Source of the DNA: Bacteroidota bacterium
Lineage (GTDB): Bacteria; Bacteroidota; Bacteroidia; Chitinophagales; LD1
DNA: 64,000 bases
Direction: 5' to 3'
NCBI GenBank assembly: GCA_018267365.1
Contig: JAFDYQ010000002.1
Span: 178,949 to 242,948 of the forward strand
The notes below the pieces were generated by a model. It was not told the DNA's origin, did not search any database, and saw only the letters and a list, made by a program, of their open reading frames with translations. Positions within the stretch are counted from its first letter, which is position 1, and every line of letters starts with the position of its first letter. The translations under genes were made by a program, and so were the position numbers. This document shows positions 42,877-50,652 of this stretch, in pieces.

Positions 42877-44016
42877 ATGTCAGTTTCACAATTCAACTTT
42901 CCTACTATCATCCGTTTCGGCGCAGGCGTGATCAGCGAGCTGCCGGACTATCTGAAAAAGAACAACCTCTCCCGCCCGCTCGTCGTGACCGACCCCAACG
43001 TGGCGCAACTCGGCTTTTTCAAAAAGATAGTAGAAGATCTCAAGGCAAAGGGATTTGCTGTAGAAACATTCCACGACATTCACAAAAATCCGGTCAAGTC
43101 TGACGTATACAAAGGAGGTGACGCCTGGGACGCGCACAAAGGCGATGTGATCATCGGCATAGGCGGCGGCGCCGCGCTGGACGTAGCCCGCGCCATCGTG
43201 CTCCGTGTCAATCACCGCGAGGACCTCTTCAAATATGACGACCTCATAGGCGGCGATATCTATGTGACCAATGATGTGCCTCACTTTATCACTATCCCTA
43301 CCACCTCAGGTACTGGCAGTGAGGTGGGCCGTAGCGCCATCATAGCAGATGACGAGACACATCAGAAGAAGATCCTCTTCGCACCAAAGCTGCTCGCAAA
43401 GATCGTGTTCGCTGACCCCGCGCTCACTATGGACCTGCCGCCATTCATCACCGCCGCTACAGGCATGGATGCACTCACGCACAATATGGAGGCATTCCTC
43501 GCCAAGAACTACCACCCTATCGCTGACGGTATCGCGCTCGAGGGCATCCGCCTCGTATCGCTCTCTCTGGAGAAAGCGGTGAACAATCCTGATATCGAGT
43601 CACGCTCCCAGATGCTGATGGCCTCTATGATGGGCGCTATCGCCTTCCAGAAGGGCCTCGGTGTGGTACACTCACTCGCACATCCGCTCTCCTCTCTGCT
43701 CGATACACACCACGGCCTGGCCAATGCGGTGAATATTCCATACGGCATGAAGTTTAACGTAGCCGGCTTTGAAGATAAATTCCGCCGTATAGCCCGTACG
43801 CTGGAGCTGAAGGATGAGAATGCAGACGGCGTGATCCAATACCTCTTTGACCTCAATACAAAGATCAACATCCCTCACCGCCTCCGTGATATCGGTGTAA
43901 AAGAAGAGCATCTGGAGACACTCTCCGATCTCGCCTTTGCAGACTTCGCGCACCCTAATAATCCGAAGCCGGTATCACGCGCGAACTTCCGCGCGTTGTA
44001 CGGTGAAGCGCTGTAA
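42877..44016 (+). CDS. Iron-containing alcohol dehydrogenase
   Basis: 379 residues. The N-terminal NAD-binding half (RPLVVTDPNVAQLGFF and GIGGGAALDVARA, the GGGSxxD-like motif) is followed by PTTSGTGSEVGRSAII, and the metal site in the second half: DALTHNMEAF, GVVHSLAHPL with its histidines, and HHGLANAVNIPYG. Oxidises an alcohol or reduces an aldehyde with NAD(P). Substrate not defined. It ends in front of a palindromic repeat. Confidence 0.92.
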   Translation: MSVSQFNFPTIIRFGAGVISELPDYLKKNNLSRPLVVTDPNVAQLGFFKKIVEDLKAKGFAVETFHDIHKNPVKSDVYKGGDAWDAHKGDVIIGIGGGAALDVARAIVLRVNHREDLFKYDDLIGGDIYVTNDVPHFITIPTTSGTGSEVGRSAIIADDETHQKKILFAPKLLAKIVFADPALTMDLPPFITAATGMDALTHNMEAFLAKNYHPIADGIALEGIRLVSLSLEKAVNNPDIESRSQMLMASMMGAIAFQKGLGVVHSLAHPLSSLLDTHHGLANAVNIPYGMKFNVAGFEDKFRRIARTLELKDENADGVIQYLFDLNTKINIPHRLRDIGVKEEHLETLSDLAFADFAHPNNPKPVSRANFRALYGEAL

Positions 44017-44031
44017 GCGAATCCAATTATA

Positions 44032-44099
44032 ACCGCAAAGGGCGCAAAGAATGCAAAAGGTATTATAGTACTCTTTGCGTTCTTTGCGCTCTTTGCGGT
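44032..44099. repeat. Palindromic extragenic repeat, copy 1
   Basis: ACCGCAAAGGGCGCAAAGAA (44032-44051) and following bases are mirrored by CTCTTTGCGTTCTTTGCGCT and CTTTGCGGT (44071-44099), with an 11-nt centre. Each arm is built of repeated GCAAAG-type words. A related copy lies at 45431-45500, on the other side of the dehydrogenase-like gene. It could serve as a terminator for the two convergent genes. Confidence 0.8.
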
Positions 44100-44113
44100 A
44101 AATTATTTTGTAA

Positions 44114-45322
44114 TTATCCTATCTCGCCCACATAGTCACTCAGGTACAGATACGGCTCATTCAGCCCACCATCCACTGCGATGGTCGCCTTATTGATCGT
44201 CGTGCTCCATTCCTTGAGCAGGCGCGGTATCACGCGGCTCATCAGCATATTGCCAAAGTCCTCTGATGCATCGCGCGGCAGCTCATTAGGCAGGTTGTCT
44301 ATAGACATCACGTCTACACCCTTGCCGTTAAACGCCTCCGTCTGCGTGCCGGTCTCCGGGTCATAGCCAAAGAACGGCTCGGCGATAGTAGAGGCGAAAA
44401 GCGTAGACGGCACCGAGGCCTCCGGTGCTATATCGCAGGTGATATCACCTATGATCTTGATATTAAAATCCTTTTCCTCCATCTGCTCGCGGTTGAAGAA
44501 AACCGGTATGCGTTTGTCCCAGTAGATACCATTGATAAAGACATCTGCTGCACGCGTAAAAGGAAAGAACGATGACTGATAAAGCTCCGGATGCGCATGA
44601 TAGTCCAGCGGGTCAAACTCATCATAACCCTCGCGGTAAAACATATCCTTAGAGTGCAGTTGGGTATACACTACTTCGTCAAATTCCTTATAGACAAAAG
44701 AGTGCGGGTCCACCTTGCGGATCTTCATGATGTCCAGGAGGAAAGCAGCACCCTCAGACACGCGCCCATCACCACTCAGCACGATCTTCCATGGTGGCAG
44801 GTCCAGCTTCGCGAATTCCTTTTGCGCTTCAGCAAAATTTAGGCACTCATGCATAGGCCGCAGCTCAAAGCGCCCTGTGCGCAGGCCCATAGCCCGGATC
44901 GTATTATACGCCCCTACTATCCCCGCCCACCTGCCAAAGGCTATGATGCGCTTGCCCTTATCATCTTTTAGGCATTCGTAGTCTATCAGGCGGATCTTTT
45001 TCTCCAGCACTGCGCGCAGCAGCTTGCGGTTGTGCGCCTGCTTCTTGATCGTATGGGAGAAGATCATGTAGGTCTTGTTAGGCATGAGCAGGTGCGGAGG
45101 TATCTCTTTCACACCCAGCAGCAGGTCGCAGTCGGATAGATTCTCACGCACGGCTATGCCCTGATAGCGATACTCATCATCGGTGTAGCAGCGCGTTTCG
45201 CTCGGCTGCACAGCCACCCATATATTGCTATACTCCTCCATCAGCGTGCGGCACTGGCTCGGGGTGAGCGGCACACGGTTGTCTTCCGGGGTTTTCTCTT
45301 CTCTGAGGATTCCTATCTTCAT
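44114..45322 (-). CDS. Alanine dehydrogenase/saccharopine dehydrogenase-like NAD(P)-dependent enzyme
   Basis: 402 residues. The start KIGILREEKTPEDNRVPLTP is the AlaDh/PNT N-terminal signature; GRWAGIVGAYNTIRAMGL and VLSGDGRVSEGAAFLL (GxGxxG-like) form the nucleotide site; DITCDIAPEASVPSTLFAS follows, as in lysine-forming saccharopine dehydrogenases. Reaction is probably reductive or oxidative deamination at an amino acid; which substrate is not clear. A pair of related palindromic repeats flanks the gene on both sides. Confidence 0.82.
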   Translation of the reverse strand: MKIGILREEKTPEDNRVPLTPSQCRTLMEEYSNIWVAVQPSETRCYTDDEYRYQGIAVRENLSDCDLLLGVKEIPPHLLMPNKTYMIFSHTIKKQAHNRKLLRAVLEKKIRLIDYECLKDDKGKRIIAFGRWAGIVGAYNTIRAMGLRTGRFELRPMHECLNFAEAQKEFAKLDLPPWKIVLSGDGRVSEGAAFLLDIMKIRKVDPHSFVYKEFDEVVYTQLHSKDMFYREGYDEFDPLDYHAHPELYQSSFFPFTRAADVFINGIYWDKRIPVFFNREQMEEKDFNIKIIGDITCDIAPEASVPSTLFASTIAEPFFGYDPETGTQTEAFNGKGVDVMSIDNLPNELPRDASEDFGNMLMSRVIPRLLKEWSTTINKATIAVDGGLNEPYLYLSDYVGEIG

Positions 45323-45430
45323 TTACAGCACTGTTGTTATTCGCGGGGTAAACCTATAAAATTCCGCCCAAGTCTAAAGTCTCGGAACATTGAGTGCAAT
45401 TGCATCCTTATCTTATCAAACTAAATGAAA

Positions 45431-45500
45431 AACCGCAAAGAGCGCCAAGAACGCGGAGATTCAATAAAAACTCTTTGCGTTCTCCGCGTTCTTAGCGGTT
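45431..45500. repeat. Palindromic extragenic repeat, copy 2
   Basis: AACCGCAAAGAGCGCCAAGA (45431-45450) continuing to CGGAGA is mirrored by CTCTTTGCGTTCTCCGCGTT and CTTAGCGGTT (45471-45500). It shares the AACCGCAAAG and CTCTTTGCGT ends with copy 1 but differs in the centre, so the two have diverged while keeping their pairing. Confidence 0.8.
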
Positions 45501-45541
45501 GAAACAGTATTGAGCAGAACCCTGAGATACCCATTTAATAT

Positions 45542-45549
45542 TACTTTTG
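45542..45549 (+). promoter_or_regulatory. -7 promoter box of the Ste24-like gene
   Basis: TACTTTTG fits TAnnTTTG and is 16 bases before the GTG start, giving a leader of about 10 nt. The -33 region has no clear TTTG because the repeat element ends just upstream. Confidence 0.45.
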
Positions 45550-45565
45550 GTAAAAATCCCGATCG

Positions 45566-46795
45566 GTGGCACAGACACTTTTATATATCATCATTGCTTT
45601 CATCCTGATAGAATATATTTTCTCAGCAGTCCTGTCGTATCTCAATATGAAGTCGTGGGATCAGCCCGTACCAGCAGAGCTGCGTGATATATACGATGAC
45701 GAAAAATTTGAAAAGGCCCGCGCCTACGCCAAAGACAATAACCGCGTATCTTCTATCTCCGCCTTCCTCTCGCTCGCAGTCACAGTCGGCTTCCTGTACT
45801 TCCGGGGCTTTGCCTGGGTAGACGGGATCGCGCATAGCATTTCTGACAATGCGATCATAGATGGCCTTATCTTCTTCGGCATCATCATGCTGGCCAATAG
45901 CATTATCGACCTGCCGTTTGAACTCTACAAGATATTTGTGATCGAAGAGAAGTACGGATTCAACAAAATGACTATCGGTACATTCATCGGAGATAAGATC
46001 AAAACCGCTGTACTCGTCTCTATTCTGGGTGGTGCCATCTATGCACTGCTGGCCTGGCTTTATAGTTTGCTCGGTGGCTATTTCTGGATAGCCGGCTGGG
46101 CAGTAGTGTCATCCGTCACACTTTTCATTGCGGCTTTTTATACTTCTGTCTTGCTGCCTGTTTTCAATAAACTGATACCCCTGGAGAGTGGTGATCTCCG
46201 CAGCCAGATAGAGCGCTACGCAGAGAAGGTCAGCTTCCCACTCACCAATATCATGGTGATGAATGGCTCCAAGCGCTCGTCTAAAGCTAACGCATTCTTC
46301 AGCGGCATGGGTAGCAGCAAAAGCATCGTGCTGTACGATACGCTGATAGAGAAAATGACACCGGACGAGATCACAGCTGTACTCGCACACGAGGTAGGGC
46401 ACTATAAGAAAAAGCACATCCTGCAGTCTATGGCTATCTCTGTGGTGCAGATGGGTATCATCTTTTTCATCTTCGGCTGGGTAGCCGGTAATCCCCTGAT
46501 GGCCGAGGTGCTCGGCGTGAAAGAAAACAGATTCTACCTTTCCCTCCTTACTTTCACCATGCTCTACAGTCCGGTATCTACCCTGATCGGCCTGGGCATG
46601 AATGTTTTCAGCCGCAAGAATGAATACGAGGCTGATGCCTACGCCAAAGAAACCTATAGCGCCGCCCCTCTGATCTCGAGCCTGAAAAAGCTCTACTCCG
46701 ACCAGCTGGGCAATCCACAGCCGCACCCAGCCTACGTTTTTGTACACTACTCGCACCCTACGCTCCTGCAGCGTATCCGCGCCATGGCGGGCTGA
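45566..46795 (+). CDS. M48 family metallopeptidase (Ste24/CAAX protease 1 type)
   Basis: 409 residues from a GTG codon at 45566. Several membrane helices: N-terminal, around 65-80, 95-110, 145-195 and 290-320. The zinc site HEVGHYKKKH (HExxH) lies at about 278, with the third ligand glutamate in RKNEYEADAYAKE, the EADxxA motif of M48. NGSKRSSKANAFFSGMG precedes it. Integral-membrane protease; in eukaryotes the homologue trims prenylated proteins, but here the substrate is unknown. Confidence 0.92.
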   Translation: MAQTLLYIIIAFILIEYIFSAVLSYLNMKSWDQPVPAELRDIYDDEKFEKARAYAKDNNRVSSISAFLSLAVTVGFLYFRGFAWVDGIAHSISDNAIIDGLIFFGIIMLANSIIDLPFELYKIFVIEEKYGFNKMTIGTFIGDKIKTAVLVSILGGAIYALLAWLYSLLGGYFWIAGWAVVSSVTLFIAAFYTSVLLPVFNKLIPLESGDLRSQIERYAEKVSFPLTNIMVMNGSKRSSKANAFFSGMGSSKSIVLYDTLIEKMTPDEITAVLAHEVGHYKKKHILQSMAISVVQMGIIFFIFGWVAGNPLMAEVLGVKENRFYLSLLTFTMLYSPVSTLIGLGMNVFSRKNEYEADAYAKETYSAAPLISSLKKLYSDQLGNPQPHPAYVFVHYSHPTLLQRIRAMAG

Positions 46796-46987
46796 TCTTA
46801 CCATAGATAGGCTGATATCTACAATCCTCTGAGGCAGAGATGCAGTTGTTTTGCTATCGGAAACCCCGAAAAGGCATCAAAACCTGTCCGTACAGCCGGT
46901 GACGACCGAAATGTACAAGACAAGTGCCCTTTTATACAATCGGGGCGGAAAAGAGGAAACTATTTTTAAATCGTTAAATTTAAAGTC

Positions 46988-48661
46988 ATGAAGAATATAC
47001 TACTCTTCGTATCAGCACTGCTGGCCACCTCGGTGGCACAGGCCGGCACCTTCAGCATGGTCCAGATCAACCCCAATGCAGGATACTGTGACAATGTCTG
47101 GAGCGACAGCAGCAAATACTACTATGGTGCCGGAGATCTGAAGCATTTTGCACAGCTCAATGGACTCCTATACTTCGTAGCTACTGATCAGCCGTACAAT
47201 GACGAACTCTGGGTCACTGACGGCACCCAGGCCGGCACGCATAAGATCAAAGACATCAACCCTAACGGAGGCTCCGGCATCGGTGACCTGCGCGTGGTGG
47301 GCAGTAAGATCTATTTTCTGGCCAACGAGACCAAGTCAGATGCTACACCTACTGATGACTGGGATCTCTATACCAGCGATGGTACGACAGCCGGCACGGT
47401 CAAGGTCAAAGACCTTGATCAGCCATTTAATACACTGCTCAGCGATGATAACGCGGGTGTGACCAACGGCAAGATCGTCTTCTGCACACAGACCGACGTG
47501 ATGGTGACCAATGGTACTACATCGGGCACTAAGAGCCTTGCCTCTATCTCCCTGACCAGCTATACTACTGCCAATGGCTACTGCGAAATGAATGGCAACG
47601 TATACTTTATAGTCAATAGCGATATCTGGAAATCTGACGGCACTGCCGCAGGTACCAAGGCTGTAAAGTCCATCTCAGATAGCGCTACCTGCCACTGGAA
47701 TCTCGCCTTTGCCAGCCATATCAAGGCGTATAATGGTAAGCTCTACATCATCGGATCACCTTCCGGCTTCGGTCCTGACCTGTATTCTTTTGATGGCACG
47801 GAGACAGGTATGGTGAGCAAGGTTCTCTCACTATCTATGGGCAATACCTACCCGGACAACCTCCGCGAATGCGGTGGCTCCCTTTGGTTCTCCGCTTATG
47901 ATACTTCCAACTATGCCCTGTTTAAAGTGGATGCCTCTGGTCAGGCCCAACGCATCTGCACGATCAACAGTACACTCAGCTACAGTGGCAATAAGATCCT
48001 TTTCCCAAATGACTTCAATAATGGCTACGTGGTGGTGGATGCGCTCACTGGTGCTCAAAGCAGCTTTGGCCGCAGCGATCTCCCGCTGAATGGTATCGGA
48101 TTTGGTGCCTACCCTAATACAGTCCTGGTCATGGGAGATAAGTTTATCTACCAGGCATATGACAGCGCTACAGGCAATCAGGTAATGTGTATCACAGATG
48201 GTACCTCTGCCGGTATCCAGGTAGTGATGCCGGGCGCTGCCAGCACTACACATCCCTTTGACTATAATCTCAGCTGCGGGCTGATAGATGTATTTGACTT
48301 TACCACCTACGGCAATAAAGTCGTAATACCGGCAGACTTCAATAATGCAGGCCGCGAACTGTGGTTTTACGAGTCAGCAGATCTGGTCAATGGCATCAAA
48401 GAGCGGGTGCAAACTACGATCTCTGTTTACCCTAATCCGGCCACAGACGTCCTGACTATAGACCTGGGCAAAGATCAGGCACTGAGCTCTGATGTAGCCA
48501 TCCAGATCATAGATATGAGCGGCAGAATAGTGGGTGGCAGCACAACCTCTGGTCAGAAAACTGAGTTATCTGTATCGCTTCTCGCCTCCGGCAATTACAT
48601 AGTGAATATCGTAAAAGGCGATCACCTCATAGCCCGCCAGAAGGTAGCCGTAAGCCACTAA
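46988..48661 (+). CDS. T9SS-exported ELWxxDGT-repeat protein
   Basis: 557 residues with a signal peptide (NILLFVSALLATSVAQA). Repeats of the type ELWVTDGTQAGT, LYTSDGTTAGT, VMVTNGTTSGT, IWKSDGTAAGT and MCITDGTSAG are spaced along residues 70-430, the hyalin-like ELWxxDGTxxGT family that is predicted to form a beta-propeller. The last 80 residues are a T9SS sorting domain (SVYPNPATDVLTIDLG ... ASGNYIVNIVKG). Exported to the cell surface; function beyond that unknown. No recognisable -7 box was found in the 190 bases upstream. Confidence 0.88.
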   Translation: MKNILLFVSALLATSVAQAGTFSMVQINPNAGYCDNVWSDSSKYYYGAGDLKHFAQLNGLLYFVATDQPYNDELWVTDGTQAGTHKIKDINPNGGSGIGDLRVVGSKIYFLANETKSDATPTDDWDLYTSDGTTAGTVKVKDLDQPFNTLLSDDNAGVTNGKIVFCTQTDVMVTNGTTSGTKSLASISLTSYTTANGYCEMNGNVYFIVNSDIWKSDGTAAGTKAVKSISDSATCHWNLAFASHIKAYNGKLYIIGSPSGFGPDLYSFDGTETGMVSKVLSLSMGNTYPDNLRECGGSLWFSAYDTSNYALFKVDASGQAQRICTINSTLSYSGNKILFPNDFNNGYVVVDALTGAQSSFGRSDLPLNGIGFGAYPNTVLVMGDKFIYQAYDSATGNQVMCITDGTSAGIQVVMPGAASTTHPFDYNLSCGLIDVFDFTTYGNKVVIPADFNNAGRELWFYESADLVNGIKERVQTTISVYPNPATDVLTIDLGKDQALSSDVAIQIIDMSGRIVGGSTTSGQKTELSVSLLASGNYIVNIVKGDHLIARQKVAVSH

Positions 48662-48685
48662 TATCAAATCCTAAAACCACCTGAG

Positions 48686-48733
48686 AAAGTGATGGACAAG
48701 CAGCAAAACAAAACCGCGCCTGTCCATCACTTT
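48686..48733 (+). promoter_or_regulatory. Hairpin covering the start codon of the AraC gene
   Basis: AAAGTGATGGACA (48686-48698) and TGTCCATCACTTT (48721-48733) are perfect complements with a 22-nt loop; the AraC ATG (48692) lies in the left arm. The right arm is followed by TCTACTTT. In RNA this would mask the ribosome-binding region and could also act as a weak terminator for the upstream T9SS gene, which ends 25 bases before the arm. Confidence 0.7.
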
Positions 48734-49552
48734 TCTACTTTGAGTGATATCCGCTTCAGCTTTATCACTATCAGCGAGAAGAATTTTGAAGTGCCCGATG
48801 TAGCGCATCGTCACCGCCACTGGTCTATCTTTATTTTCATGAAGGGCACAGGCCAGCACACCATAGACTTCTCCACGCTGGAGACGCGGCCCGGTTCCAT
48901 CCATTTCGTATTACCCGGCCAGCTTCATGCACTGGATGGCCGCGAGGGTTTCCTGGCGCACGTACTACTTTTCACTGAGGAATTCTTTTTACTGAAAGAC
49001 GAAACCAAGAATCTCCTCATGAAGCTCTTCAGCTATATGGATAGCGGAGAGCCGCCGGTACTGCACCTCACAGCCGAGGATAAAGAATACATGCACCACC
49101 TCCTATACCTCATGCAGCAGGAGAATAAAACCAAATCACAAAGCCGTGATCAGATACTGCTGGACCTGCTTTCCGTCTTCGTCAATAAATGCATGCAAGC
49201 CATGAATATCCCGCTCATGCCCATGCACTCCGCCGAGGCGCAGCAGTACCTCGGCTTTCGCAATGAGGTCGAGAAAAACTACCGCCACATACACAGCGTA
49301 GCCGAGTACGCCCAGCGGCTGAGTCTCTCCACCAAGGCCATCAATGACGTCACCCGCCAGTTCGCCGGCATGACCGCGCTGGAGTTTATCCATCAGCGTA
49401 TCTTCACGGAGACTAAGCGTATGCTCCGCTACTCACAGAAACCCATCAAGCAGATAGCCTACGACCTCGACTTCAGCGATACGGCCCACTTTACCAAGTT
49501 CTTCAAGCAGAAAGCCGGTATACCACCACTGGAGTACCGCAATAGCCAATAG
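48692..49552 (+). CDS. AraC family transcriptional regulator
   Basis: 286 residues from ATG 48692 (a GTG one codon earlier is also possible). The N-terminal cupin half has HRHRHWSIFIFMKGTGQHTID-like pattern (residues about 30-50) and FVLPGQLHAL; the C-terminal two helix-turn-helix motifs are LSLSTKAINDVTRQFAGMTA and IKQIAYDLDFSDTAHFTKFFKQKAGIPPLEYR. It is separated from the upstream gene by only 30 bases, with no room for a full promoter, so it is probably transcribed from within or through that gene. Effector unknown. Confidence 0.9.
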   Translation: MDKQQNKTAPVHHFSTLSDIRFSFITISEKNFEVPDVAHRHRHWSIFIFMKGTGQHTIDFSTLETRPGSIHFVLPGQLHALDGREGFLAHVLLFTEEFFLLKDETKNLLMKLFSYMDSGEPPVLHLTAEDKEYMHHLLYLMQQENKTKSQSRDQILLDLLSVFVNKCMQAMNIPLMPMHSAEAQQYLGFRNEVEKNYRHIHSVAEYAQRLSLSTKAINDVTRQFAGMTALEFIHQRIFTETKRMLRYSQKPIKQIAYDLDFSDTAHFTKFFKQKAGIPPLEYRNSQ

Positions 49553-49591
49553 CATTTACCTAAAGCTGCTAGCTTTGTGCAAGGTCACTAA

Positions 49592-50059
49592 ATGCAAGCC
49601 TTCGATTTCCCCAAAGACTATGTACTGGAAGATGACCGTGTACTCCTTCGCCCGCTGCGGGCAGAAGACTTGGAGCACCTCTCCCACTTTGGCATAGAGG
49701 AGCCGGAGATATGGTGCTATTCTCTAGTCCGTGCCGGCGGCGAGGGTGGCATGCAGCGCTACATCGATCTGGCACTCACGGGCCGCTCGGAGCAGCGCGA
49801 ATATCCCTTCATAGTCTTCGATAAAAAGACCCAGCAATACGCCGGCTCTACCCGCTTCTACGACATCCAGCTACCCTTCCAGACCTTGCAACTAGGCTAC
49901 ACCTGGTACGGCAAAGAATTCCAGGGTACTGGCCTCAACAGGCATTGCAAATTCCTATTGCTCCAATTTGCATTTGAGGATAGGCATGCTGTGCATACTG
50001 CGGTTACGTATTTGTGCCTATCAGTACCGGTAAACTATACATCGGCCAGACCGATCTAA
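49592..50059 (+). pseudogene. Truncated GNAT acetyltransferase, N-terminal half
   Basis: 155-codon frame. The first 129 residues (to CKFLLLQFAFE) follow the RimJ/RimL-type plan: EDDRVLLRPLRAEDLEHL, AGSTRFYDI, LGYTWYGKEFQGTGLN. After FAFE the sequence turns into residues with no family pattern (DRHAVHTAV...), about 60 residues short of the expected C-terminus. The missing part is found on the opposite strand at 62216-62419. So this gene is broken and the tail encoded from about 49978 on is spurious. Confidence 0.75.
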
Positions 50060-50085
50060 GCACTTCATATATCCATAATCTTCAC

Positions 50086-50126
50086 AAAAAAATCGGGGCC
50101 CCCACCAAAGACGTAATGAGGACCCC
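50086..50126 (-). terminator. Terminator for the minus-strand aspS transcript
   Basis: On the minus strand GGGGTCC (50120-50126) pairs with GGGCCCC (50095-50101), then GATTTTTTT (50086-50094). It would end a transcript that passes through the small secreted protein at 50294-50620. Between them (50127-50293) lies a 14-bp perfect palindrome (50151-50164) and a 40-codon open frame beginning ATG 50180 that I do not call. Confidence 0.75.
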
Positions 50127-50293
50127 TTCCTTTAACCCTGAAAAATGAACGCCGGCTAGCCGGCTATGCGGTAGTGCCAATGGCTGATGCCTGGGCAGAT
50201 AATGGTGTGGTAGATAAATTTGAGGAGCTGATACAATCTTGTCACACAGCGAAGCCTACTCGGAGTGCCTGCTATACGCTCTGCAAAAGATGC

Positions 50294-50620
50294 TTAAAGT
50301 AACTTCAGCTCAGGAGGAAGAGATAGAGACTCCAGGTATGGGTGGTCTATAGAGCGGCTCTGGCGGGTCACGCTGGAAAAGAGCGTCTGGCAGATATCAG
50401 ATGAAAATGTAAAGGCGGTGAAAGACACATCAAAGGGATCGTAAGACTCTTTGCCACCGGATTCTTTGCCATCACCGGCATCATCATCAGATGTACCGCT
50501 GTCATTTTCGGTATCGGTCATGGTATATATACTCTTGGCTGCCTTTGATACAGATGTATCGCGAACGACCGTGCCTAACAGCACGGCAAAGAGCATGAGT
50601 ATACCTATTGACTTTTTCAC
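50294..50620 (-). CDS. Small secreted protein
   Basis: 108 residues. Signal-like start (KSIGILMLFAVLLGTVV) followed by an Asp/Glu/Ser-rich middle (DTENDSGTSDDDAGDGKES) and a hydrophobic-polar tail ending LSLPPELKLL. No family recognised. It is 33 bp downstream of aspS on the same strand and is probably in its transcript. Confidence 0.55.
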   Translation of the reverse strand: MKKSIGILMLFAVLLGTVVRDTSVSKAAKSIYTMTDTENDSGTSDDDAGDGKESGGKESYDPFDVSFTAFTFSSDICQTLFSSVTRQSRSIDHPYLESLSLPPELKLL

Positions 50621-50652
50621 TTTGGTAAATATATAAAATAAGAGAATAGCAA

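Noticed and set aside
44017..45565. Transposon or insertion sequence around the dehydrogenase-like gene.
   Set aside because: The flanking palindromes are not terminal inverted repeats of a transposase gene and no target-site duplication or transposase is visible.
49592..50059. Frameshift as the cause of the shortened acetyltransferase.
   Set aside because: No reading frame after 49978 encodes the expected VEFRAD-type motif, so a simple indel cannot explain it; the missing half is elsewhere in the window.
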